Assembly: GCA_900104495.1 (NCBI GenBank)
Contig: FMXS01000019.1
Span: 1 to 64,000 of the forward strand
Length of the DNA: 64,000 nucleotides
Source of the DNA: Ruminococcaceae bacterium FB2012
GTDB lineage: Bacteria > Bacillota > Clostridia > Oscillospirales > Ruminococcaceae
Reading direction: 5' to 3'
Position numbers and translations under genes: made by a program. Each line of letters starts with the position of its first letter. The first letter of the stretch is position 1. Of the stretch, positions 35,387 through 43,480 are shown one piece after another. Under the pieces are notes generated by a model. That model searched no databases. It worked only from the letters and a program-made list of their open reading frames with translations, and had not been told where the DNA came from.

Positions 35387-36052
35387 TTATTCCTCCCCAA
35401 TAATAATATTAGTATCAACAAATCCGTTGCTATCATCATAGATACGAAGTTTAGGGTAGACTTTTGGCATATATCTTCGCCCTACTTCAAATGCAGCAGA
35501 TACAGGCATCGCCGGGAATACGCATATTTCTTTTGCTTTTTCCACATTCTTGGCATCGTCACATACAATTTGATATTTATGCCAAAAATCAGATAGATCC
35601 TCTAAACTTCTAATACAATCAACATCCTGACGATCTGCCCTGATGAAATAGATTGTATCAGCTTCAAATACGTTTGTTATTCTTTCCACACCAATCTCAG
35701 CTGTAAGCGATAATACAAGAGCCACCTTATGTCCTATATGTATTTTCTTTTTTTCTATTGAAAATGAATTGGTTGTTTTTTTATCTACCCATTTCCAAGT
35801 ATCCGGATGTCTAGTTTTTTGATATATATCAACCTCGGCCTTATCCATAAACAAATATCCTAGCTTTATAATTAATGGAATTGGAGCTAAAGGAAATACC
35901 GAAAAATGCGTATTTCTATCATAATCAAAAACGCTTTTAATCTTATTCTGGTATTCACGTAGGATATATTCATCTAAATCTCTCCAATACTCTTTGGACT
36001 TGTATTCTTTGGCTGATTCGATGAATATAATAATTCCACGATAGGATAGTAT
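35387..36052 (-). pseudogene. SAVED-domain CBASS effector, N-terminally truncated
   Basis: The frame is open from 36052 to a stop at 35387 (221 residues) with no plausible start until an internal ATG at 35854. The sequence is a SAVED ligand-binding domain: FPLAPIPLIIKLGYLF, YQKTRHPDTWKW, ALVLSLTAEIG and the C-terminal FPAMPVSAAFEVGRRYMPK. SAVED domains sense cyclic nucleotides and are normally fused to an N-terminal effector such as a nuclease or membrane domain. That half is missing, with the break at the TGA at 36053. The CBASS locus is therefore probably inactive, or uses only the sensor half. Confidence 0.7.
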
Positions 36053-36274
36053 TCATTTTTTCAGTTCCTTTTCTCACCGGTCCTATACCTTATACATCAG
36101 GCAAGCACGGACGGACGAGATTGTTGCTGCTTTTTATATGTTTGCTTTTGAGTTATCATCACTTAATAAACAAATATACTACAAGCTATTGAAGACAGAG
36201 TGTTCCGGCAATTGACAGTAATCCGTTAGTCAGCATTTTTCATTCCTCCTTCTTATTCGTTCTTTTATAGCCGT

Positions 36275-36364
36275 TTATATCTTGGTGAAAAGATATATTC
36301 CCAAGTAACCGAGGCCGAGACCTACGGCGCCTGCTACTGCTCCTGCTACTATTGTTGCGATCAT
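36275..36364 (-). CDS. Micropeptide E, 29 residues, glycine-rich membrane helix
   Basis: Minus-strand ATG at 36364 after AAGGAGGAAAAAAC. The peptide begins MIATIVAGAVAGAVGLGLGY and ends YLFTKI. The Gly/Ala-rich helix resembles small bacteriocins or membrane micropeptides. It is transcribed away from the two-component genes, whose promoter site C is 140 bp to the right. A possible 16-codon ORF (MLTNGLL...) follows at about 36233 with its own AAGGAGG. Confidence 0.5.
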   Translation of the reverse strand: MIATIVAGAVAGAVGLGLGYLGIYLFTKI

Positions 36365-36501
36365 TGTTTTTTCCTCCTTAGTTTTTTCTTTCGTGTTTGT
36401 TGTGTTTGTATATTACTTATATTTTTGAAACGAGCCAGTAAACTCCTGCAAATACAGGCGAAAATACAGCTTGAAAAATATTTTTGAAAAACAAAAAGAT
36501 A

Positions 36502-36535
36502 TGTAAGTAGTTTGTAAGAGGCACTGTGATATACT
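36502..36535 (+). promoter_or_regulatory. SARP-type direct-repeat promoter, site C
   Basis: TGTAAGT (36502) and TGTAAGA (36513) are 11 bp apart and the -10 TATACT begins at 36530, exactly 10 bp after the second heptamer, as at sites A and B. The next genes are a small ORF and the histidine kinase/SARP regulator pair, which suggests autoregulation. Confidence 0.55.
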
Positions 36536-36589
36536 GTAATTACAGAAAGCAAAAACAACATCTCTGATAAAAACCGAAAGGAAACAAAA

Positions 36590-36757
36590 ATGAACAACAC
36601 AAGAAAGACAAGAAAGGCAAGGCATGAGCCTGACGAAAGACTGAAACGAGAATATCAGACATCACCCGTACCGGAAAAGGTGCGGGTGATATTCTATGGG
36701 AAACATCAGATCCTGCATCTCCTGCAGATGCCTCATGGAGATGACCGCCCTGTGTAA
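36590..36757 (+). CDS. 55-residue basic peptide upstream of the two-component system
   Basis: ATG at 36590 follows GAAAGGAAAC. The N-terminus is strongly basic and polar (MNNTRKTRKARHEPDERLKR). The second half runs across a hairpin ATCACCCGTACC/GGTGCGGGTGAT (36661-36690) that could be a regulatory structure rather than coding sequence. It lies directly downstream of promoter site C. No homologue is recognised; coding status is uncertain. Confidence 0.35.
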   Translation: MNNTRKTRKARHEPDERLKREYQTSPVPEKVRVIFYGKHQILHLLQMPHGDDRPV

Positions 36758-36845
36758 AATCCATAGCGGCGAAAAAAGCATCTTTACTTTTCCGGAACAA
36801 TAATGTATAATGAATAAAAAGAAGAAACTGTGAGAGGGTGAGATA

Positions 36846-38486
36846 TTGAGTAAAAACAAAGCAAAGAATAAAGCCAAGCTGCTCATACAGGTAACAGCTA
36901 TTGTGCTGCCGTTGTTTCTGATACTGTCGGGAGCTGTGATATGGGTGTTTTACAGAAGCACGATCAACAGCTTTCTTACCGCGCAAAACGAACGCATTGA
37001 AAATAATCTGAATAACAACTACGATTATATAATATCTACTTCGGACCATGACAGGATAATGCAAAACAAGTGGCTGATAACCTATCTTGAGGAACACAGC
37101 GACAAGGAAATGATAAGGATCACATTAGAGGAATCGAATGAATTCGATGACTTGATGGAAGCAGAGAGACAACGGTGGGATGAAAAGCTCTGGACTGAAG
37201 AATGGCTCTACGGATTATCGGGAAAGCTAAAGGATTATGTAGCAAATATGCTTTACTTCACATGGCAGACCTCGGTGGATTTTGAGACTGAGCTGAACAA
37301 TTACGAAAAAGTCTTTATCATGGATACCCACGGCAGCTACACAGGAATGGTCATCTGTGAAAGCGAAGGCAGCGGTAAAGTCCGTAAGTTCGGTGATTAC
37401 TATGATTTCCGGCTCTCAGAGCATGAGGCGCTGAAAGAAGCTGTCGAAAGCGGCTCTGACAAGTTTGTTTTTGAAATATCGGAGGATTTTCCCGACGAGG
37501 GCAACTACTACATAGCTTACAAACCTGTGAATATTGACGGTGAAAACTGGGCTGTCCTCGGATTAACTTATAACTGGAACGAATTCAAAAAAAGCATAGA
37601 CAGCAACCTGCGGACAGCGCAGTTTCTGCTCATCTCAGGCATCATAATTATAATGGCTGTTCAGTTATTCCTGCTTTACCGAAAGACGATAAAGCCTGTC
37701 AGTGAAATACAGCGTGCGCTTATCGCTTACACGAATGACAAGAGCAGCGCCCAGATAGTCGCAAAAATGATGAAGGTATATAAAAACAACGAGATCGGCT
37801 ATCTTTCGGATGTCATATCCGATCTTGCTCTGGAGATCGACCACTACACCAAGGAAGTCGCGCGCTCCGAGAGGGAGCTTTACGAAGCAAGGGTGCAGAT
37901 AATGGTGTCGCAGATAAGGCCGCATTTTATGTACAATACCCTTTCGTCTATCGCTATGCTGTGTGAGATCGACCCGGATGCCGCCCAGGAGATGACCATA
38001 ACCTTTGCGAAATATCTGCGGGAGAATATGGATTCTCTCAAGCAGACCAAACCGGTGCCCTTCACTAGAGAACTGGAACACCTGAAAAAGTATCTGTACA
38101 TTGAAAAGATACGCTTTGATGAAAGACTGAATATCGAATACGACATTCAGACAACGGATTTTGAACTGCCGCAGCTTTCGATACAGCCCTTAGTCGAGAA
38201 CGCTGTAAAGCACGGCATCGGAAAGAAAGAAGAGGGCGGAACGGTAACGATAGCCACACGGGAAACGGATACCGCCTTTGAGGTCATAGTCTCCGATGAC
38301 GGCGTCGGCTTTGATGTGAACGCCCCTCAGAAGGATGACGGGCGCTCTCATATCGGCATGGAGAACATCAGAAAGCGCCTTAAAGATATGTGCAGCGCCG
38401 AGATAGTCATTGAAAGTGAACCCGGCCGCGGCACGACCGCTAAGGTAATTATCCCGAAAACCAAAAAGGAGGATAAGGACAAATGA
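36846..38486 (+). CDS. LytS/YesM-type sensor histidine kinase
   Basis: Protein of 546 residues. One helix near 15-36, an extracytoplasmic domain of about 220 residues, a second helix near 258-279, a HAMP linker and coiled coil, then a His_kinase domain with VSQIRPHFMYNTLSS (phospho-His near 358) and HATPase boxes LVENAVKHGIG (about 449) and SDDGVGFD (about 484). The start is TTG at 36846 after GAGGGTGAG. The sensor region resembles that of the PP2C phosphatase at 19343. It overlaps the regulator gene by ATGA and surely phosphorylates that partner. The ligand may be one of the nearby micropeptides (speculative). Confidence 0.85.
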   Translation: MSKNKAKNKAKLLIQVTAIVLPLFLILSGAVIWVFYRSTINSFLTAQNERIENNLNNNYDYIISTSDHDRIMQNKWLITYLEEHSDKEMIRITLEESNEFDDLMEAERQRWDEKLWTEEWLYGLSGKLKDYVANMLYFTWQTSVDFETELNNYEKVFIMDTHGSYTGMVICESEGSGKVRKFGDYYDFRLSEHEALKEAVESGSDKFVFEISEDFPDEGNYYIAYKPVNIDGENWAVLGLTYNWNEFKKSIDSNLRTAQFLLISGIIIIMAVQLFLLYRKTIKPVSEIQRALIAYTNDKSSAQIVAKMMKVYKNNEIGYLSDVISDLALEIDHYTKEVARSERELYEARVQIMVSQIRPHFMYNTLSSIAMLCEIDPDAAQEMTITFAKYLRENMDSLKQTKPVPFTRELEHLKKYLYIEKIRFDERLNIEYDIQTTDFELPQLSIQPLVENAVKHGIGKKEEGGTVTIATRETDTAFEVIVSDDGVGFDVNAPQKDDGRSHIGMENIRKRLKDMCSAEIVIESEPGRGTTAKVIIPKTKKEDKDK

Positions 38487-39268
38487 GGATACTGTGCATT
38501 GACGATGAGCCCCTTATGCTGAAAATGCTTGAAAAGGCTATTAAGAAAGCCAGGCCGGATGCCGAGGTCATCCCACACAAAAAGCAGGCCGAGCTGCTGG
38601 AGGATGCTGAGAAAAACGGCTGCGACATTGCCTTCCTTGATATCCATATGTACGGAATGAACGGTGTGGAGCTGGCTAAAAAGCTCAAAGAGCTGAACCC
38701 TAAAATGAACATCATCTTTGTCACCGGATTTTCCGAGTACAAGGGCGATGCTATGGATATGAAAGCCAGCGGTTACATAATGAAGCCTGTCACCGCTGAC
38801 GAGGTCAGGGCTGAGCTGGACGACCTGCGCTTCCCTATCGTTCCGAAAAGCGATGCACTGCTGCGCGTGCAGTGCTTCGGCAACTTTGAGGTGTTCAAGC
38901 CTAACGGCGAGATAATGAAGTTTGACCGCAGCAAATCGAAGGAGATCTTCGCATATCTTGTTCACAGACAGGGCAGCTCGTGCAGTACAAAGGAGATCGC
39001 TGCTGTGCTGTTTGAGGACGAACCCTACGATGCAAAGCAGCAGAACTATGTCCAGCAGCTTATCTATTCTATGCTTCAGAGCCTCAAAAACGCAGGCGTG
39101 GGCGATGTTATAGTCCGCAGCCGCAACGCCCTTGCCGTCAACACAAAGCTGCTTGACTGCGATTATTACCGCTTTAAGGAACTGGATGCAGGTGCGGTCA
39201 ATTCTTTCCAGAACGAGTATATGGTGCAGTACTACTGGGCAGATTTCCTCTATGACGAGGATTTCTGA
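38483..39268 (+). CDS. Response regulator with SARP-like winged-helix DNA-binding domain
   Basis: Protein of 261 residues. The receiver domain (1 to about 120) has IDDEP, FLDIHMYGMNG with phospho-Asp near 53, VTGFSEY and the GYIMKPV lysine. The C-terminal half (about 125-260) begins VQCFGNFEVFKPNGE and is a winged-helix domain of the SARP/AfsR-like transcriptional activator type. Such domains bind 11-bp-spaced direct heptamers next to the -10, as found at 36502, 7473 and 7564. A truncated paralogue remains at 7049-7423. The ATG overlaps the kinase stop. Confidence 0.85.
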   Translation: MRILCIDDEPLMLKMLEKAIKKARPDAEVIPHKKQAELLEDAEKNGCDIAFLDIHMYGMNGVELAKKLKELNPKMNIIFVTGFSEYKGDAMDMKASGYIMKPVTADEVRAELDDLRFPIVPKSDALLRVQCFGNFEVFKPNGEIMKFDRSKSKEIFAYLVHRQGSSCSTKEIAAVLFEDEPYDAKQQNYVQQLIYSMLQSLKNAGVGDVIVRSRNALAVNTKLLDCDYYRFKELDAGAVNSFQNEYMVQYYWADFLYDEDF

Positions 39269-39449
39269 AAGCTTCGCTGTATTTGTTTCAGCGGTTCGGG
39301 ATCAGAGCACAGCGCTGTGAGCCTGCTCTGTTCTTGAGTATGGTTATCCGGGATGCCCCCCGGAATGATTTTGAATATCCGTCAGAGCGTCCGCACTCTT
39401 GCACGGACGCTCTACTCAACATTCAATGTCATTCAAAAACTCCTTGTTT
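39269..39449 (-). other. Six-codon ORF and hairpin downstream of micropeptide B
   Basis: On the minus strand AAGGAGTTTTTGA precedes ATGACATTGAATGTTGAG-TAG (MTLNVE, 39432-39412). The stop borders the hairpin AGCGTCCG...CGGACGCT (39385-39411), which could also end the convergent regulator transcript but has no T tract. The arrangement repeats that at 7919 and 42164. Nothing else is recognised between 39269 and 39380. Confidence 0.4.
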
Positions 39450-39545
39450 TTACTTAAACGGATTTCCGAAGAAATATACATAAGTGCAATATCCTAGTGT
39501 GGCTAAGGTAGCACCGCCGTACAATGTAACAAACAGTGTAAACAT
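39450..39545 (-). CDS. Micropeptide B, 31 residues
   Basis: Minus-strand ATG at 39545, downstream of the conserved leader and AAAGGAG. Begins MFTLFVTLYGGATLATLG and ends YFFGNPFK: a hydrophobic helix with a basic tail. An overlapping frame from ATG 39555 is less likely, because the partial copy at 42065 differs from this one by four base changes that are all synonymous in this frame but not in the other. It lies convergent to and about 180 bp from the response regulator gene. Confidence 0.55.
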   Translation of the reverse strand: MFTLFVTLYGGATLATLGYCTYVYFFGNPFK

Positions 39546-39555
39546 ATTCGTTCAT

Positions 39556-39600
39556 CTCCTTTGGTACAATATTAGCATAGTCTTGAACTGCTGACTCAGT
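39556..39600 (-). promoter_or_regulatory. Conserved micropeptide leader (second copy)
   Basis: On the minus strand: GAGTCAGCAGTT, then CAAGACTATGCTAATATTG and TACCAAAGGAG, nearly identical to 287-326. The region from 39601 to 39731 shows nothing further beyond a weak 60-codon frame on the plus strand. Confidence 0.45.
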
Positions 39601-39731
39601 GGTGACAGATATTCATTATAAAATTTGGTGCATTACTGGTAGCAATCTTGATTTAGAATTATGGTCAAAATTAGCATATTGTACACTGGATTATCCATTT
39701 AGAAAACTATTTTTAGAAATAATTGGTGCAG

Positions 39732-41549
39732 TTAAGAACCGTAGGTGCAGCCGAAGTTTTTCCAGTCGAAGGGAATGGTGATCCCACCGGTGCATACGGG
39801 GATCTCATAGACGGTGCTGCTGTCCTCAAGGGAATCCTCGAACCAAGAATCGTAGGATCTGAGCCATGCGCAGGTCTGGATGAAGCTGTGGTTCTTTATA
39901 AGCTCTGCTGCATTCACGCCGAAGGTGACCATTGCGTTCAGGTTTTTGAATGTGGGGATCACTGCAGATGCAAGGCTGTGAATATCATTGAGAGCCTGAT
40001 CCGCGCCGCCGGGATAGTCCTTCAGAGCGGTCCTGAGCTTAGCGTCCTCTCCGAGGATCTTCTTTGCGGAGGCAAGGAAATCGCTGATGGTAAGATCGGC
40101 AGTTCTGATCAGGACAGGTGTAAGTGCAGGCGCTGTCCAGGGGAAAACTGCCATTACGATACCGACTATACCGCTCGGAGTGTAAACATCTTTTACAACG
40201 CTTATTCCGAGAGACTTGAGATCAAGAACGTTTTGGAGTGATCTGAGACCTCCGCCGGTCTGATTGAAGATCATCAGGTGTCTGACTGCGTCCTCGTATT
40301 TTTTGTTCACATAATCGTTCCTGCTTATCTTCTTGCAGACATCGTCAAAGGTGTTTTTGATAAGCTCGGAGGTGATTACCGAACCGCCTGCATTTTTGAT
40401 ATCGGCGGATCTTTCCGAGATGTTTATCTCAAACTTCTTGTTTTCTGCTGCATAAGGGGCGTGTTCACTCACATTGTTCGCTCCGGCCATTCCGGCGATA
40501 TGCTTTTTGACAAGCGCGAGCCTTTCCTCGGATACGGACTTTTCATAGCTGTTGTCGCAGAGGTTGTTCTTAAAGAGCGTGCTGTTTTTTATTTCACCTG
40601 CATCGGTGCCGTTGAGGTAGTGGTCAACGCCGTATCTCTTAAAGCCCATTCCCGTGGGAGCAACATAAGGAACGATATCGTCGGGGTTTATAATATTGTG
40701 TATCGAGCTGTAATCGCACGAATGATCTTCTGCTGCTGCGATGCCGCCCTGGGGAGCCTCGATGCAGTAAGCATATACGGTGCAGCCGTATTTAACGGTA
40801 TAATAGTCGATAGCTTTCTTTGCAGCAAGATTGGCTACTGCGCCGCCTCTTGAAAAGCCCTGGAACCAGAAGGACGCCCTGCCCTCCCTGACATCCTTGG
40901 CTGTCTCGGGGTGAGCCGTGATGTAATCCCCGATGCTGTCGAGAACCTTTCTGGCGGAATCCGAAAATCCCTTAGCCTCGCCGCTCTTGCCGAGAGTAAC
41001 ATTCGATACCCACTCCGCTCCGTAGTTTGCACTTCTGATCGTCACGGAGATTATTCTCTTTTCGGTGTTCCCGAGATCGACAGTCTTGTTGGCGATCGCA
41101 CAGCCGACAGAATCGGCGGTGGGCTTTTTAAGGTAGTCATCGTTTGCAAAGAAGTCCTTAAAGCCTGCCTGTGTGAGTATCGACTCCACATCCTCAGCTC
41201 CCTTGGAATAGTCGCCGTCTATGACATTTGTGCAGGAGGCGTGCGCCAGAGCGCAGGACATTGTTGCCATGTGGGGATCGTACTGTCTGGGGTCAACTTT
41301 GAAGAAGCCGTCGGAATACTTGAAGCTGTAATTCCCGTTGCCGTCCACCTTGTAGTGACCCTCGATGACTTTTTTACCGTGATAGAGATATCCTCCCGAC
41401 TTTGACGCTGCCGTGCTGACGCTCATCGAAGCAGCTGCCGAGGTGTCTGCCGAAGCCGTTACAGAGGCTGCGGCGGTCATCATCATAACTGCTGCCATTG
41501 CAGCTGTAAGAGTTCTTGCTATCCTGTTTGTTTTATTTGTGTTTTTCAT
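39732..41549 (-). CDS. Secreted lipase-like alpha/beta hydrolase
   Basis: Protein of 605 residues with a cleavable signal peptide (RTLTAAMAAVMMMTAAASV, cleavage after ASA). The nucleophile motif FQGFSRGGAVANLAAK near residues 228-243 is a GxSxG of the lipase class 3/DUF2974 type, and HNIINPDDIVPYVAP about 60 residues later provides a likely catalytic Asp. The C-terminal 250 residues are unassigned. It likely hydrolyses an ester outside the cell. Single gene, not clearly linked to neighbours. Confidence 0.7.
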   Translation of the reverse strand: MKNTNKTNRIARTLTAAMAAVMMMTAAASVTASADTSAAASMSVSTAASKSGGYLYHGKKVIEGHYKVDGNGNYSFKYSDGFFKVDPRQYDPHMATMSCALAHASCTNVIDGDYSKGAEDVESILTQAGFKDFFANDDYLKKPTADSVGCAIANKTVDLGNTEKRIISVTIRSANYGAEWVSNVTLGKSGEAKGFSDSARKVLDSIGDYITAHPETAKDVREGRASFWFQGFSRGGAVANLAAKKAIDYYTVKYGCTVYAYCIEAPQGGIAAAEDHSCDYSSIHNIINPDDIVPYVAPTGMGFKRYGVDHYLNGTDAGEIKNSTLFKNNLCDNSYEKSVSEERLALVKKHIAGMAGANNVSEHAPYAAENKKFEINISERSADIKNAGGSVITSELIKNTFDDVCKKISRNDYVNKKYEDAVRHLMIFNQTGGGLRSLQNVLDLKSLGISVVKDVYTPSGIVGIVMAVFPWTAPALTPVLIRTADLTISDFLASAKKILGEDAKLRTALKDYPGGADQALNDIHSLASAVIPTFKNLNAMVTFGVNAAELIKNHSFIQTCAWLRSYDSWFEDSLEDSSTVYEIPVCTGGITIPFDWKNFGCTYGS

Positions 41550-41769
41550 AGTGATCGCTCCTTTTTTATTTTTGATTATGTTTTGTTCTTCGGGTTCTTT
41601 CCCCCTTCTGTGTCTTCAGTATATCATACCTTCCTTTACACTACCTTTACAAAAAACAGAGGTTTTCAAAAAAACTGAAAAAATTTTTTCGGGCAGCAAA
41701 AAAGCGCCCTGCTTTGTGCAGAACGCTTATTAAAATGAGTTAACTTTCATTATTCGATTATATCCTCAA

Positions 41770-41949
41770 TTAAGGCAACACCGCACGACCCCTGTGCGTC
41801 AGATGCGAAGTCCAGGTTTTCGTCAGATTGCCTAAATTCGACGCAGGCGGGCTGGCGCCCGGCAAGGAGAATTTGGGTAATATGACGGAAAGCTGGCAAG
41901 CAGATGGCGTGCAGAGGCGTCAGCCGCGGGTTGTGCGGTGTTGCCTTAA
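41770..41949. mobile_element. MITE-like element with 21-bp terminal inverted repeats
   Basis: TTAAGGCAACACCGCACGAC and its complement form the ends (20 of 21 bp match) of a 180-bp non-coding unit. The interior has no long reading frame. A degraded partial copy of one end occurs near 7885-7900. No transposase with the same ends is in the window. Confidence 0.55.
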
Positions 41950-42005
41950 ATATGTTCCGTTCGGTTACGGATCGAACACACGGTATATTGCATACGATCT
42001 TCTTT

Positions 42006-42068
42006 TTATCCGATCAGAGACTGCATTACTCCGAGAAATACTACAGTTGCGGCAAATCCGCCGAATGC
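42006..42068 (-). pseudogene. Micropeptide C fragment
   Basis: The minus-strand frame encodes AFGGFAATVVFLGVMQSLIG then TAA, similar in character to micropeptides A and D (terminal S-IG/IFG). There is no start codon with a ribosome site; the frame meets the micropeptide B fragment of the other strand at GCTAGC. It appears to be the 3' half of a gene lost by rearrangement. Confidence 0.4.
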
Positions 42069-42124
42069 TAGCCACACTCGGATATTGCACTTATGTATAT
42101 TTCTTTGGAAATCCGTTCAAGTGA
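42065..42124 (+). pseudogene. Micropeptide B fragment (second copy, N-terminus lost)
   Basis: Encodes MLATLGYCTYVYFFGNPFK then TGA, matching the last 18 residues of micropeptide B at 39450-39545 with only synonymous base changes. The conserved leader and first 12 residues are missing. The downstream six-codon ORF and hairpin are retained. Confidence 0.5.
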
Positions 42125-42163
42125 TAAGCAGAAAATCTAGTCGCCTCGGAGGAGGTCGATCAT

Positions 42164-42217
42164 ATGGATAAGTATATGACATAAAAGCGTTCGCATAGCA
42201 AAGTGCGGGCGCTTTTT
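42164..42217 (+). other. Six-codon ORF plus terminator
   Basis: GGAGGAGG precedes ATG at 42164; MDKYMT ends at 42184 and the stop runs into the stem AAGCGTTCGCA/TGCGGGCGCTT followed by TTTTT. Third example of this arrangement after 7919 and 39432. Confidence 0.5.
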
Positions 42218-42253
42218 GTTGTCATCTGCTGCGGATGATGAGCGATTGGCTGA

Positions 42254-42433
42254 GTGCATAAAAAACTGCCGCCGAATCAGTATGAGGCAGTAAAGCTGTT
42301 CTGTTATGACCTTACCAACCAGGAGATAGCACAGAGGACAGGAACTACCCTGAGCAATGTCTGCAAGCTGAAAAAGCGAGCTTTCAACAGAATCCGAACC
42401 CGGTACTTACAGCAGAAGAAAAAGAACATATAG
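42254..42433 (+). pseudogene. Sigma-70 region 4-like fragment
   Basis: 59 codons from a possible GTG: LPPNQYEAVKLFCYDLTNQE then IAQRTGTTLSNVCKLKKRAF, a helix-turn-helix of the sigma-70 region 4 type as found in small regulators of mobilizable elements. A TGA directly precedes the GTG and there is no ribosome site, so it is probably the 3' end of a broken gene at the border of element copy 2. Confidence 0.5.
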
Positions 42434-42691
42434 TCTGTATGTACCACCCGAACTGTTCATGCGCAGGCTATCCGCACAGAGCGATCTGTGCGGATTTTTT
42501 TATCCGTTTAGTATGCCCGGTGGCGGGGTATTTATTCAACCGCATTTGTAAACATTTTATGAAAGCGGAGATCGGATGTCCATTTTTTCTTTCTGCCAAC
42601 GGTATGTATATGAGAGGGGAAATCGAGCAGGACACAGGCGCACAGTTTTTCCATCCGGGCAGCACCTCGAATCAAAAAATCTGTGTGCCTA

Positions 42692-43460
42692 CCAACCCGC
42701 AACAAAGCCCCGCCCCCCTCCCCTAAAAATCGTCTTACGCGCATTACAGGACCCGCAAACCGCGCAATATCGGTCTGAAATCTGTAATGCCGATGTAATG
42801 CGGTGTAATACTTGTAATGCACAGAATCAATGTCGGATTTTCCGACGCTGGTTCTGTTTTCATTTATTCCAACACGAGCAACAATGAAAAAGTGTTCAGA
42901 AATCGCCTCTGCCAGAAAAATAATACTGCTCCCGCAATTGCCGAGCCAACGCTGTGTTGACCCGGCATTTTTGCTTTCATATTTTTATAAAAGCTGTTCC
43001 GCAGGGCTGAAAAAGGCTCTCGCAGGACGGTGTTTTGGATATACCGAAACAGTAGTCCCGAAGTTGTGGATGAAAAAGTGTTCAGAACAGCCCTCTCCGG
43101 GAATATGAATACTGCTCCCGCATTTTCTGTTCCGGGCATATACAAAATGCGAAAATGGCATATGGTTTCACTGAATGAATACTGCTCTCACTTTTGAGAT
43201 TTCAGCTTTCCAATTCTACCTTTACGATAGTTTTGAAAATATTACCCCGGCGGGTGTTCAGGAACGCCCTCCGGGGAATATGAATACTGCGTTCACTTTT
43301 TTAGTCGCCAAGCGTATAAAAGTGTTTGGAACGGCGCTGTGTAATGCGGATGTAATGCAGTTGTAATGCGATTTGTAATACGCACCAACACTTTGCAAAC
43401 GCCGTATCTGCGTTGTCTGCGCTGATCTGTAATACTGTAATACGCAAAAAATATATGAGA
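42692..43460 (+). repeat. Control region of mobilizable element copy 2: iteron-like repeats
   Basis: Same organisation as 626-1600. TGTAATRC octamers lie at 42783, 42794, 42804 and 42813, then about 43340-43380 (four) and a tandem pair at 43428 and 43436. GTGTTCAGAA and ATGAATACTGCTCCCGC boxes lie between them (about 42890, 43078, 43170, 43255). The region between the clusters is about 200 bp shorter than in copy 1. No protein gene. Confidence 0.5.
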
Positions 43461-43480
43461 GCCGAAGGAGGTTTGATAAC

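Noticed and set aside
39599..39781. 60-codon plus-strand frame between micropeptide B and the lipase gene
   Set aside because: The last part overlaps the lipase coding region antisense and the GTG start has no ribosome site; could be a fragment of an older gene, not supportable.
42783..43443. Regular short repeats in the element control region considered as CRISPR
   Set aside because: Units are only 8-20 bp, unevenly spaced, with no uniform spacers and no cas genes in the window.
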